This document shows, piece by piece, positions 1-8,003 of a stretch of 16,453 bases of DNA. The stretch is from the NCBI GenBank assembly GCA_964230195.1, contig CAXRGH010000020.1, positions 1 through 16,453 on the forward strand. Direction: 5' to 3'. Numbering within the stretch: the first letter of the stretch is position 1; each line of letters opens with the position of its first letter. This DNA comes from CAXRGH01 sp964230195 (GTDB lineage Bacteria; Pseudomonadota; Gammaproteobacteria; Enterobacterales; Alteromonadaceae). Under the pieces are notes generated by a model. That model was not told the DNA's origin. It did no database searches and saw only the letters and a list, made by a program, of their open reading frames with translations. The translations under genes were made by a program, and so were the position numbers.

Positions 1-25
1 ATTAAAGGTTAGCTTGTGTCGCAAT

Positions 26-101
<76 letters not shown>

Positions 102-119
102 AGCGTCGCACCACTCCAA

Positions 120-195
<76 letters not shown>

Positions 196-415
196 AATTT
201 TTTCAACGTTCGTTTCATCGTTATCACAATGCCAGCATCGTTAGTTAATGTAACGAGCGACTTTTATCCTCATCACGATCCCCAATAATAGACGTTTAAA
301 CTTTAGCTAATTGATTATTGGTTTACAGCACTTCAATATACGAACCTTGCGTCACATTAACAAAAAACAATATTTAGCCTATGATTGCAGAAAACATTCT
401 GAGGTGAGATCCATC

Positions 416-934
416 ATGGCACTAGTCGCATTACAAAGTAGTGGAAAGACGAATTACAATAAGCTATTCACAATTGTTCGCTGGGCGAGTGACCGTCCCG
501 CATGGTTACGCTCATGGGTGTTAACCAAAGCATTTAATTGGCAAGTCAAAATGGCAGGCACATTGGGTATCGAGATTTTAGAAACAGACGGTTTAAGCGT
601 TACCCTGCGCCTACAAAACAAACGCAAAGCCCAGAACCACATAAAAGGCGTTCACGCCGCAGGGATGGCATTGTTAGCAGAATCTGCAAGCGGTTTTATT
701 TTTGGCCTTCACGTACCAGACAATAAATTACCGCTTTTAAAAACAATGCATCTTGATTACGTTGCTCGTGCAAAGGGCGATCTAACCGCAATCGCGAGCA
801 TTACAGCTGAGCAATTGCAAACCATAGAAAAGGAAGAAAAAGGCAACTTAAACATACAAGTTGAAGTCTTTGATGCGGAGCAACAACAACCCGTTCAATG
901 CCAAATGCAGTGGGCATGGGTTTCGAAACGATAA
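416..934 (+). CDS. DUF4442 domain hotdog-fold protein (thioesterase-like)
   Basis: A 172-aa protein that I recognise as DUF4442, a hotdog-fold family related to PaaI-type acyl-CoA thioesterases. The central part has the expected pattern: a helix around H80-AAG and E89-SASG (compare the HGG/ELASG helix of thioesterases), followed by a strand carrying HLDYVARAKGDL (112-123). No substrate can be inferred. I chose ATG 416 because a strong Shine-Dalgarno sequence, GAGGTGAG, lies at 401-408. The frame is open back to a TTG at 311, but that 35-residue extension has no ribosome site and does not look like part of the family. The gene stands alone between the tRNAs and ilvIH. The 220 nt upstream (196-415) hold no further gene and no convincing promoter. 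Confidence 0.8.
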   Translation: MALVALQSSGKTNYNKLFTIVRWASDRPAWLRSWVLTKAFNWQVKMAGTLGIEILETDGLSVTLRLQNKRKAQNHIKGVHAAGMALLAESASGFIFGLHVPDNKLPLLKTMHLDYVARAKGDLTAIASITAEQLQTIEKEEKGNLNIQVEVFDAEQQQPVQCQMQWAWVSKR

Positions 935-962
935 ATTAGGATGAATAGCCTAAAAACTCAAT

Positions 963-987
963 AAAAATGAAACTAAATTTCATTTTT
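963..987 (+). terminator. AT-only stem-loop downstream of the DUF4442 gene, possible weak terminator
   Basis: AAAAATGAAA (963-972) pairs perfectly with TTTCATTTTT (978-987) around the loop CTAAA. The stem contains almost no GC pairs, so as an intrinsic terminator it would be weak. Its position, 28 nt after the stop codon and ahead of the ilvIH leader, is what one would expect of a terminator. It could equally be part of the AT-rich regulatory region of ilvIH. Confidence 0.3.
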
Positions 988-1005
988 TGAAAAAAATTAG
1001 TTTTA

Positions 1006-1105
1006 TTGGACTACGCGATCCTTTAAAATGCGTAGCGATTAAACAGGATGCATATCTTTGCGTTCTCTCAACAAAACACGCTCACTCGAGACAAAAGGTT
1101 TTAAA
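1006..1105 (+). promoter_or_regulatory. ilvIH leader region with inverted repeat and candidate -10
   Basis: This region precedes ilvI. A TAAAAT candidate -10 (1024-1029) is followed by a GC-rich stretch (GCGTAGCG). The same -10 sits in the loop of a perfect 6-bp inverted repeat, CTACGC (1011-1016) and GCGTAG (1030-1035). No good -35 lies at normal spacing (TTGGAC at 1006-1011 is only 12 nt away), so an activator might be needed. In E. coli ilvIH is controlled by Lrp through AT-rich sites; the AT-rich 960-1010 stretch would be compatible with that but does not show it. A short reading frame, 1048-1104, ends one base before the ilvI ATG. Confidence 0.35.
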
Positions 1106-2827
1106 ATGGCAGTGGAAATGATGTCTGGCGCTGAAATGGTAGTCAGAACTTTAAAAGACATTGGAATTAAGCACGTTTTTGGCTATCCCGGCGGTGCTGT
1201 ACTGGATATCTATGATGCATTATTTGCCCAAGATGATGTCAGTCACATTCTGGTACGTCATGAGCAAGCCGCAGCTCACATGGCCGACGGTTATGCGCGT
1301 GCAACAGGAGAGACGGGAACCGTCCTAGTCACTTCTGGCCCAGGTGCAACCAATACCCTGACTGGCATTGCAACCGCCTACATGGATTCAATTCCAATGG
1401 TCGTACTATCAGGTCAGGTACCATCAAGCCATATCGGTGAGGATGCGTTCCAAGAGACGGATATGGTGGGTTGTTCTCGCCCAGTGGTTAAGCACAGTTT
1501 TTTGGTCAAAAAAGCAGTTGATATTCCCGAGGCCATTGCAAAAGCATTTTATATTGCCAACACGGGGCGCCCAGGACCTGTCGTTGTTGATCTTCCAAAA
1601 GACATTGTTAACGTCAAGGACTCTCACCCTTACCTATTCCCAGAGTCGGTCGAGATGCGTTCTTACAACCCAACCAAAAAAGGGCACAATAAGCAAGTAT
1701 CTAAAGGGCTCGCAGCCTTACTCAGCGCAAAACAGCCCGTTCTGTACGTTGGCGGTGGCGCCATCATGGCTGAGGTAAGCGATCGTTTGACAGAATTTGC
1801 TGAGCTATTCAATCTCCCCGTTGTATCAACTTTAATGGGATTGGGTGCATTCTCTGGTGTGCATCAACAAAGCCTTGGCATGCTGGGTATGCACGGTACT
1901 TATGAAGCCAATACTGCAATGCACAACGCTGACTGCATATTGGCATTTGGCGCTCGTTTTGATGACCGAGTGACCAACAATGTTGAAAAGTTCTGTCCTA
2001 ATGCCACCATAGTGCATGTGGATGTAGACCCTACCTCTATCTCTAAGACGGTTTCAGCGCACATTCCGATTGTCGGAGCGCTGGAGCACGTAATCGAGCA
2101 ATTCTTTGAGCTAATCGAAGCAGATAAACCTAAACTCAATGACCTCGGTGAATGGTGGAACAAGATTAATGGTTGGAGAGAAAAGCAATGCCTTTCTTAC
2201 CAAACCAGTGAAGAAACCATTAAACCCCAACAAGTTATTGAGGCTTTATACAAGCACACCAATGGTGAGGCTTATGTCACCTCTGATGTTGGCCAGCACC
2301 AGATGTTTGCTGCGCTATATTACCCGTTTGACAAGCCTCGCCGTTGGATTAACTCAGGTGGCCTTGGCACCATGGGGTTCGGTTTACCTTCAGCAATGGG
2401 CGTTCAAGTAGCACACCCAGATGCCGTAGTTGCATGCGTTACTGGTGATGGCAGCATTCAAATGAACATTCAAGAGTTGTCTACCTGTTTACAGTACAAC
2501 CTGCCAGTAAAAATTATTTCACTGAATAATCGTGCATTAGGTATGGTTCGTCAGTGGCAAGATATGATCTATCAAGCGCGCCATTCATTCTCTTACATGG
2601 AGTCATTACCTGATTTTGTGAAACTGGCAGAATCCTATGGACACATTGGTATTCAGGTTAATCATCCGTCAGAACTGGACGATGCAATGAAGCGCTGCTT
2701 TGACGAGAAAAATCGTTTGGTGTTTATGGACATCAACGTTGACCAAAACGAACATGTTTACCCTATGCAAATTAAATTCGGCGCGATGAAGGACATGAGA
2801 TTGAGTAAAACGGAGACAACAGAGTAA
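1106..2827 (+). CDS. ilvI: acetolactate synthase III large (catalytic) subunit
   Basis: The ThDP- and FAD-dependent catalytic subunit of acetohydroxyacid synthase. It condenses pyruvate with pyruvate or 2-oxobutyrate, the first shared step of valine, leucine and isoleucine synthesis. At 573 aa it matches E. coli IlvI (574 aa) along its length. Visible motifs are the catalytic Glu in RHEQAAAHMADGYAR (E53), GYPGGAVLDIYDAL (27-40), and the ThDP/Mg2+ site GDGS (447-450) ending in NN (474-475). The closeness of the N-terminus to IlvI (SGAEMVV) and the partner gene favour isozyme III over IlvB/IlvG. I chose ATG 1106 because AAAGG (1094-1098) lies 7 nt upstream and the N-terminus fits the family. 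A TTG at 1058 would add 16 unrelated residues. The stop TAA overlaps the ATG of ilvH by one base, so the subunits are translationally coupled. Confidence 0.96.
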   Translation: MAVEMMSGAEMVVRTLKDIGIKHVFGYPGGAVLDIYDALFAQDDVSHILVRHEQAAAHMADGYARATGETGTVLVTSGPGATNTLTGIATAYMDSIPMVVLSGQVPSSHIGEDAFQETDMVGCSRPVVKHSFLVKKAVDIPEAIAKAFYIANTGRPGPVVVDLPKDIVNVKDSHPYLFPESVEMRSYNPTKKGHNKQVSKGLAALLSAKQPVLYVGGGAIMAEVSDRLTEFAELFNLPVVSTLMGLGAFSGVHQQSLGMLGMHGTYEANTAMHNADCILAFGARFDDRVTNNVEKFCPNATIVHVDVDPTSISKTVSAHIPIVGALEHVIEQFFELIEADKPKLNDLGEWWNKINGWREKQCLSYQTSEETIKPQQVIEALYKHTNGEAYVTSDVGQHQMFAALYYPFDKPRRWINSGGLGTMGFGLPSAMGVQVAHPDAVVACVTGDGSIQMNIQELSTCLQYNLPVKIISLNNRALGMVRQWQDMIYQARHSFSYMESLPDFVKLAESYGHIGIQVNHPSELDDAMKRCFDEKNRLVFMDINVDQNEHVYPMQIKFGAMKDMRLSKTETTE

Positions 2828-3324
2828 TGAAGCGAATTATTTCAGTATTATTGGAAAATGAACCTGGCTCGTTGTCACGTATCGTTGGTCTATTTTCTCA
2901 GCGTGGCTACAACATAGATTCATTAACGGTTGCCCCTCTCTCGGACAGCGGCTTATCGCGTATTACGATTACCACACGTGGTGATGATAAAGTCATTGAG
3001 CAGATCACAAAGCAAGTTAATAAGCTGGTTGACGTTCTGAAAGTCAGTGATTTGACCGAAGGCAAACACATCGAACGTGAATTAATGTTAGTTAAAGTAG
3101 CGACTCGTTCAGAAACCCAACGTAATGAGCTTCAACGCACCGCTGATATTTTCAGAGGCCAAATTGTTGATATGACAACACGCAACTTTACCATTCAATT
3201 AACGGGTGATAGTGCTAAGTTGGACGCCTTCATGGAAACGGTTGAGCAGTATGGTGATATCATCGAAGCAGCAAGAACCGGTGTTTGTGGCATTGCTAGG
3301 GGTGATAAAGCCTTAAGAGTCTGA
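2827..3324 (+). CDS. ilvH: acetolactate synthase III small (regulatory) subunit
   Basis: The regulatory subunit that activates IlvI and confers feedback inhibition by valine. It is 165 aa against 163 in E. coli, with similarity throughout. An N-terminal ACT domain occupies about residues 1-78, with LLENEPGSLSRIVGLFSQRG including N11 and G14, the positions of the valine site in IlvH. The C-terminal domain includes the conserved IFRGQIVDMT stretch. The start ATG shares its A with the ilvI stop codon (TAATG), and a purine-rich site (CGGAGA) lies inside the end of ilvI. No frameshift or missing motif was seen, and valine sensitivity is expected. Confidence 0.96.
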   Translation: MKRIISVLLENEPGSLSRIVGLFSQRGYNIDSLTVAPLSDSGLSRITITTRGDDKVIEQITKQVNKLVDVLKVSDLTEGKHIERELMLVKVATRSETQRNELQRTADIFRGQIVDMTTRNFTIQLTGDSAKLDAFMETVEQYGDIIEAARTGVCGIARGDKALRV

Positions 3325-3359
3325 TATACGGACTCGATATAGAATATCTATTCATAACG

Positions 3360-3389
3360 GGTGGCTGATTTTTCAAGAAATCAACCACC
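3360..3389 (+). terminator. stem-loop after ilvH, candidate terminator without U-tract
   Basis: A 12-position stem (3360-3371 with 3378-3389) has one C/A mismatch, and the loop TTCAAG is 6 nt. It lies 35 nt after the ilvH stop in the convergent gap. The stem is long, but neither strand has a proper T-run directly after it. It may act as an RNA-stabilising or processing hairpin, or as a weak terminator. Confidence 0.45.
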
Positions 3390-3413
3390 AATTGTAGTTA
3401 TGATTACCCACTG

Positions 3414-3441
3414 AAAAATAGCCGCCCGCGAAACGCTCGGG
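3414..3441 (-). terminator. candidate terminator of the sulfotransferase gene
   Basis: Read on the minus strand, CCCG..CGGG (3441-3425) forms a short GC hairpin with an inner CG pair step, a 2-nt bulge and a TTT loop. TTTTT (3418-3414) follows about 6 nt later. It lies about 20 nt downstream of the sulfotransferase stop. The bulge and the gap before the T-run make it weaker than a textbook terminator. Confidence 0.4.
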
Positions 3442-3460
3442 AATACCGTGCTTTTTAGTT

Positions 3461-5401
3461 TTAGAGTTGAAGCGCTTCCTTCAGTTGATCAAGATAAGGC
3501 TCAAAATTCTTCCATTGTTCATTGCCTTTTTGATTGATGGGTTGTCTTACCTGCTCAGAACTTGCCGTCCTTACCGCACGCTTTGTATTGTGAAAGTTAT
3601 AACAGCTGCGTTCTGCATCAAGCTCAAGATACTGAAATAATTGATCGATCGTTTCGGTTGGCTGACTTACCATGGTTTCATAATCGATGGTTAATATCTC
3701 CCCGGGATAAATCCGGTGCCAATGTTCCATTAGCTCTAAATAACCATCGTAATAGGCCACAATATCGTCAAAGGAATAACTAAATTCTTGCCCCTCGGCA
3801 AATAATTGTTTAAACACACTAAAGCAACAAGACATGGGTGCTCGCCGTGTGTCGATAATCTTAGCATTCGGTAAAATACTTTTAATAAAGCCAATATGTC
3901 TGAAGTTATTTGGCATTTTATCGGTGAAATAAGGGGCTTGCAATCGATGAACTTGTGTTTCACTGATGTAACGCTCACCAAACTCTTGAAAAATTGTAGG
4001 CTCAAGTGACGATAATATTTTAGGGTATCGACCGCTTGTATTTTTATACTTTCGACCATTGAGCTCTTGTACATAAGCCATGATATTGGGCAATTCTAAT
4101 GTTCCGTCTATGAGTGAATGAGAAGACAATATTTGTTCAATTAAGGTAGAACCCGTTCGCGGTAGTCCAAGAATGAAAATAGGGTCCTTTGATCCATGAC
4201 CGTATGCCTTCAACCTATTTGCTACTTCCTTTTTAAAAAATTTTTTCTGTAACATGAAGTTATCATTCATAATTTCAGGCTTATAATCAATACTCGCTCG
4301 CTTTAATTGATTGCCATGCTGATAGTGATTAAAAGATTTCTGATAATCATGTTTGTCCTCGTAAGCCTTTCCGAGAGCAAATTGCAATTGAATAGCCGCT
4401 TCTGGCCGTAACGTCTTTTCCTTTGAGATTTTCTCCATCTGAGTCAATAACTCAAAGTTAAAAGTATAGGTTTTTAAATTTGCGAGGCTCCAATATGCAT
4501 CACAGAGTAAAGGATCGATCGTGATGGCAGCTTTGTAAGCACTTATAGCGTCGTGATGCTGCCCCACAGTCTTGTAGGTATGCCCCAATAACAGTTGAAT
4601 CAATGGGTTGGCAGGGTCTATCTCCGAAAGCTCATGATACTGTTTAATCGCTTCACTGTATCGACCAACAGCTGCTTGTTGATTGGCCAGTGTCAAACGA
4701 GTTGTTGTGTCTTCCGGCAAAGAATCAGATAACAATACTGCTTTTTGGTAGGCTAACTCAAATTTCTGACGACGGTTCAATACATGAACATAATCAAATT
4801 GCACCCAATGATTGTTTGGCTCTTGCATAGCGCAAATCTCTAATAAAAATTCTGCATCATCCAGTACATTGTGTTTTTCTGCAATTTTCGCGAGCAAACG
4901 CATGGCTTCAATATGCTTTGGATGTTCCGTCAAAAAGTGTCGGCAAAGCTTTTCAGCTTTATCTAGCTTTTCCTCATAAATAAAGCTTGAAACACTCTGA
5001 AGTGCTCTGGGTAATTTATTCAAATAGTCGAGGTTTAACGCTGCCGTTTTTTGCTGCTCTTCGTTGGAGCTTAACTCTGCTATCCGCTGCCAACTTGCTA
5101 CCAACGTCGGATTATACTTAACCGCTTGTAAATATGACTCCAAGGCTGGCGATAATTGCGCTTGTGCGTATCGATTGTGACCTAACTCCTGATGCGCACG
5201 AGCATAATAGGGTAGAATATTTAATAAATTTCCGAGGGTTTTACACGCTTCATCAAACTGTCTTAAATAACGATGACATACCGCTACTAAATAGAGCAAC
5301 TCAGTGTCGTTTTCTTTTTGATTGAGCAAAACTAATGCCAGTGATATCCCTTCTGAAAACTGCCCTCTTTGTACATGTTGTTTGACACTGATTAATGACA
5401 T
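3461..5401 (-). CDS. TPR-repeat sulfotransferase family protein
   Basis: A 646-aa cytosolic-type fusion. Residues 1 to about 370 are helical tetratricopeptide repeats (clearest at 251-310, with AIKQYHELSEIDP and AISAYKAAITIDP). Residues about 400-646 form a PAPS-dependent sulfotransferase domain. The 5'-phosphosulfate loop is GLPRTGST (412-419) followed by LIEQILSSH. The 3'-phosphate region is AKIIDTRRAPMSCCFSVFKQ (513-532), and the C-terminal signature RTASSEQVRQPI is at 611-622. This TPR-sulfotransferase architecture is common in Alteromonadales and sphingomonads and often sits beside TonB receptors. The acceptor is unknown; the family resembles protein-tyrosine sulfotransferases but has not, to my knowledge, been assigned a substrate. 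There is no signal peptide or membrane segment. The start is ATG 5401 with GGAG (5410-5407) at 5-nt spacing. A strong terminator lies only 24 nt upstream, so expression must come by readthrough from the receptor gene. Confidence 0.9.
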   Translation of the reverse strand: MSLISVKQHVQRGQFSEGISLALVLLNQKENDTELLYLVAVCHRYLRQFDEACKTLGNLLNILPYYARAHQELGHNRYAQAQLSPALESYLQAVKYNPTLVASWQRIAELSSNEEQQKTAALNLDYLNKLPRALQSVSSFIYEEKLDKAEKLCRHFLTEHPKHIEAMRLLAKIAEKHNVLDDAEFLLEICAMQEPNNHWVQFDYVHVLNRRQKFELAYQKAVLLSDSLPEDTTTRLTLANQQAAVGRYSEAIKQYHELSEIDPANPLIQLLLGHTYKTVGQHHDAISAYKAAITIDPLLCDAYWSLANLKTYTFNFELLTQMEKISKEKTLRPEAAIQLQFALGKAYEDKHDYQKSFNHYQHGNQLKRASIDYKPEIMNDNFMLQKKFFKKEVANRLKAYGHGSKDPIFILGLPRTGSTLIEQILSSHSLIDGTLELPNIMAYVQELNGRKYKNTSGRYPKILSSLEPTIFQEFGERYISETQVHRLQAPYFTDKMPNNFRHIGFIKSILPNAKIIDTRRAPMSCCFSVFKQLFAEGQEFSYSFDDIVAYYDGYLELMEHWHRIYPGEILTIDYETMVSQPTETIDQLFQYLELDAERSCYNFHNTKRAVRTASSEQVRQPINQKGNEQWKNFEPYLDQLKEALQL

Positions 5402-5424
5402 AGAAACTCCAACGTTAAATAATA

Positions 5425-5449
5425 AAAAGCCCAGTCTAGCTGGGCTTTT
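5425..5449 (-). terminator. intrinsic terminator after the TonB receptor gene
   Basis: A perfect 10-bp stem (5425-5434 with 5440-5449, core GCCCAG/CTGGGC) has a 5-nt loop. On the minus strand it is followed by TTTTTATTATTT. It lies 22 nt downstream of the receptor stop codon and directly upstream of the ribosome site of the sulfotransferase gene. On the plus strand it is followed by G, so it terminates leftward transcription. This is the strongest terminator in the window. Confidence 0.9.
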
Positions 5450-5471
5450 GGGACAAGAGAACTCAGTTGAT

Positions 5472-7871
5472 TTAATAGAATGTGTAACCTATCGTTAGGC
5501 CAATCGTTCGTGGCCTGTTGGTTGTTACACGCACAATATCATCCTGATTGTTGATGAACAGGTCGGCTCGCTCATCCGTGATGTTATCAATATATAACTT
5601 AGCTGACCAACCGTCTTTTTCAATGCCAATCGAAGCATTCAACAAGCTATAGCTCGCTTGCTCTTGACGTTCACTCGACACAATTGAACTGTAAGAGTTG
5701 TCTGCAAATTGAGTCGCTAACTGCCAGTTGGCCGCATAGGAGCCGAGATCCCAGTCATATCTCAACCTTAGATTCCCTTGGAATTCTGGCGTCATGGGTA
5801 GTGAGCTTCCAATCGGTGCCATCTCAATCACTTGCGCTTTTAAAGCCGTAAGCTCTGTTGAATTTATTGAGACTGCCGAGAACAGCGTCAAGTTATCATT
5901 AACTTGCCATGCTACATCTCCTTCAAAACCAGTAATTTCAGAATCAGCAGCGTTCTCAATAAACGTCAGAATAGACACATTAACCGGATCAAATCGCGAG
6001 ACCTGCATATTATCCCATTCAATATAATATAGATTACCGTTAAATCGGACGCGGTTATCGAGTAGCATTGCTTTCCAACCAAACTCATAGTTGGTGACAT
6101 CATCCGTGTCATAGGTCACACTTACGCTAGGAAATGCAGGGTTACTCGACCCAACGCCACCACCTCGGTTAAAGCCGCCAGGTCGGAATCCCTCTGAATA
6201 AGTGGCATAGGTCAGTAAATCGTCTGTCATTTGGTAACTGACATTAACTTTTGTGATTACATCATTGATGACAAGTGGCTCGTCGGTATGGCCCCCGGAA
6301 ACATCGTAATCCCTTCCACTGTCAGCATCAGTACCTGTACTGGCGAAATTAGACGAGCCGGTAAAATCAGATTCAATTTCATACCAACGCAAACCAGCAG
6401 TGACGGTCACTTGCTCAGTAATGTCATAACTAACCTCACCAAATACCGCAACTTGTTCTTCTGTTCTCGTCACATCATTGAAAAAAGTAACACCAGGAGG
6501 ACGTGTATTAGGGTTGACACTGTTAGCGGTCGATATAGGCGCGTTTGGTACAAAACCTAATTCAGGTGCAGCAACATATACATAGTCGTCTTGAGTTTTT
6601 ATTTCAAAGTCATCAACAAACACACCTGCAATATAACGTAGCTTTTTGCTTGCGTCGCTTGCAACCCGCAATTCGTGGGTTATTCGATTCTGTTCTTGCT
6701 GACCTTTAAACCCTTTTGTTGGGTCCAGACATTCACGATAAGTGACTTCATCTGACGCATAAGTACAAGTATAGTAGGGAACGTATCCACCACCATTGTT
6801 GTACCCCGTATAATCAATCGATTGCTCGACATCACGGTCCAAAAATGCCCCTGTGTACACGATTTCGAGTTCTTCCACGGTTCCAGTGGCAGTCCATGCG
6901 GTTTGTGAAAATGCATCTTTGAGAGTATCTGGGAAGAAACGTTGAACCTCTAGGTCTCCAACTTCAGGGTCGTAATCAAATACACCATCAGCACCCAATT
7001 CCTGCTCAGTGTGTTGAACCAAGAGTTCCCAGTCTGTGTTGATGTCATATTTGAGGCCGAAACGTCCACCTTTATAGAAACTGTCATTAAAGTTTTCTTC
7101 AATAAGATGGGTATTGTGAGCAGAATTATAAACAGTATCGTCCGGTAGCGCCTTCACCCCCTCAGCAACCAGTGTATTGACTGCTGGATTTAAGGTGAAC
7201 TCACCGTAGACGTTATCAATATAACCACCTCTATTTACACTATACAACGCGGCTCGAAATGCGAGGTCGCTGGTCACAGGGATATTGATAAATGCCTCTG
7301 CGTTATTGCTCATATCACCTGATTTTGTGCTGGCTATTCCGGAGGTAAAACCTGCTTCAAAACCGCTAGCATCCGGCTTCTTGGTAATATAACGTACGGT
7401 ACCAGCCTGTGAGCTTGCTCCAAATAGAGTTCCTTGAGGTCCTGGCAACACTTCAATACGTTCAAGATCGGTTGCATAAACATCTAAGTTGCGTCCTGGA
7501 GCTGTTACGGGTTGTTCATCAATATACAAAGCAACATTAGGGCTCGTTCCTTGCGCACCGGACAACATGACAGTGATTGGTTGTATAGCCATTCCTCGAA
7601 TAAAGACATCAGACTGTCCAGGTCCTCGGCCACCAACAGTTACGTTTGGCATATAACGGACAAATTCATCAAAATTACCAACATTATTGTCTTTCAGTGC
7701 CTCTGCGCTCATAGCCTGGACGGCTACCGGAGTAGACTGAATATTTTGCGTGCGTTTTGTGGCTGTTACTTCAATAACCTCAAGCTCACTTTCTTGGGCA
7801 CTTGCCATCGACGGAGCGGCCACCCCTAAGGCTGTCATGACAGCCCAAGACACATATTTACGTTGAAACAT
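5472..7871 (-). CDS. TonB-dependent outer-membrane receptor
   Basis: A 799-aa outer-membrane beta-barrel that imports a ligand with energy from TonB-ExbBD. A signal peptide with a hydrophobic core runs from residue 1 to 25 and ends ASA|QES. A TonB box (EVIEVTA, 31-37) follows. The plug domain (about 45-166) contains VFIRGMA (89-95) and the conserved ERIEVLPGPQGTLFGASSQA (137-156). The remainder is a barrel of alternating strands ending in TIGYTFY with a terminal aromatic residue, as BAM substrates require. Two cysteines in one loop (YYTCTY and YRECLD) could form a disulfide. The ligand cannot be told from the sequence; nearby genes show no siderophore, B12 or polysaccharide-lyase partner. I chose ATG 7871 because AGGA (7880-7877) lies 5 nt upstream and the signal peptide starts there. 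The frame continues to 8018 without signal-peptide character. It is divergent from the BCCT transporter and followed by the sulfotransferase. Confidence 0.93.
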   Translation of the reverse strand: MFQRKYVSWAVMTALGVAAPSMASAQESELEVIEVTATKRTQNIQSTPVAVQAMSAEALKDNNVGNFDEFVRYMPNVTVGGRGPGQSDVFIRGMAIQPITVMLSGAQGTSPNVALYIDEQPVTAPGRNLDVYATDLERIEVLPGPQGTLFGASSQAGTVRYITKKPDASGFEAGFTSGIASTKSGDMSNNAEAFINIPVTSDLAFRAALYSVNRGGYIDNVYGEFTLNPAVNTLVAEGVKALPDDTVYNSAHNTHLIEENFNDSFYKGGRFGLKYDINTDWELLVQHTEQELGADGVFDYDPEVGDLEVQRFFPDTLKDAFSQTAWTATGTVEELEIVYTGAFLDRDVEQSIDYTGYNNGGGYVPYYTCTYASDEVTYRECLDPTKGFKGQQEQNRITHELRVASDASKKLRYIAGVFVDDFEIKTQDDYVYVAAPELGFVPNAPISTANSVNPNTRPPGVTFFNDVTRTEEQVAVFGEVSYDITEQVTVTAGLRWYEIESDFTGSSNFASTGTDADSGRDYDVSGGHTDEPLVINDVITKVNVSYQMTDDLLTYATYSEGFRPGGFNRGGGVGSSNPAFPSVSVTYDTDDVTNYEFGWKAMLLDNRVRFNGNLYYIEWDNMQVSRFDPVNVSILTFIENAADSEITGFEGDVAWQVNDNLTLFSAVSINSTELTALKAQVIEMAPIGSSLPMTPEFQGNLRLRYDWDLGSYAANWQLATQFADNSYSSIVSSERQEQASYSLLNASIGIEKDGWSAKLYIDNITDERADLFINNQDDIVRVTTNRPRTIGLTIGYTFY

Positions 7872-7931
7872 AATTTTCCTATTTCTTTCGAATTGATACC
7901 AGCAGTCTATATTTAGAACAATAGTGTCAAT

Positions 7932-7962
7932 ATGATAGCACAAGTAGTTAGTATTAAAACAA
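7932..7962 (-). promoter_or_regulatory. candidate extended -10 promoter of the TonB receptor
   Basis: Read on the minus strand, TGCTATCAT (7940-7932) is an extended -10 element (TGn plus 5 of 6 bases of TATAAT). TTGTTT (7962-7957) lies 19 nt upstream as a partial -35. A second possible -35, TTGACA, follows downstream, but its partner (TAGACT at 15 nt) is poor. The -35 overlaps the palindrome at 7961-7972. Confidence 0.4.
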
Positions 7963-7984
7963 TATGCATATTCATAATATGAAT
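7961..7984. promoter_or_regulatory. overlapping palindromes, candidate operator in the divergent promoter region
   Basis: AATATGCATATT (7961-7972) is a perfect 12-bp palindrome. It overlaps a second inverted repeat, ATTCAT-AAT-ATGAAT (7970-7984). Both are in the 195-bp gap between the receptor and BCCT start codons, upstream of or touching the candidate promoters on both sides. AT-rich palindromes of this size are typical of MarR or TetR operators. Which protein binds is not visible, and AT-rich DNA yields some palindromes by chance. Confidence 0.35.
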
Positions 7985-8003
7985 GATGTGTCGAAACTTT
8001 CCA

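Noticed and set aside
311..415. TTG start for the DUF4442 protein
   Set aside because: ATG 416 has a strong GAGGTGAG site; the extension has none and no family resemblance.
1058..1105. TTG start for ilvI
   Set aside because: ATG 1106 has a ribosome site and matches the family N-terminus.
935..1105. Branched-chain amino acid attenuator upstream of ilvIH
   Set aside because: The only leader frame has no run of Val, Leu or Ile codons and no terminator/antiterminator pair was seen.
3562..4074. Overlapping frames inside the sulfotransferase gene as separate genes
   Set aside because: They have no ribosome site or recognisable protein and are shadows of the coding frame.
7900..7935. An EctR1-type operator (a TATTTAG half-site appears near 7911)
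   Set aside because: Only one half matches what I remember of that site; the second half is poor, so this is not supported.
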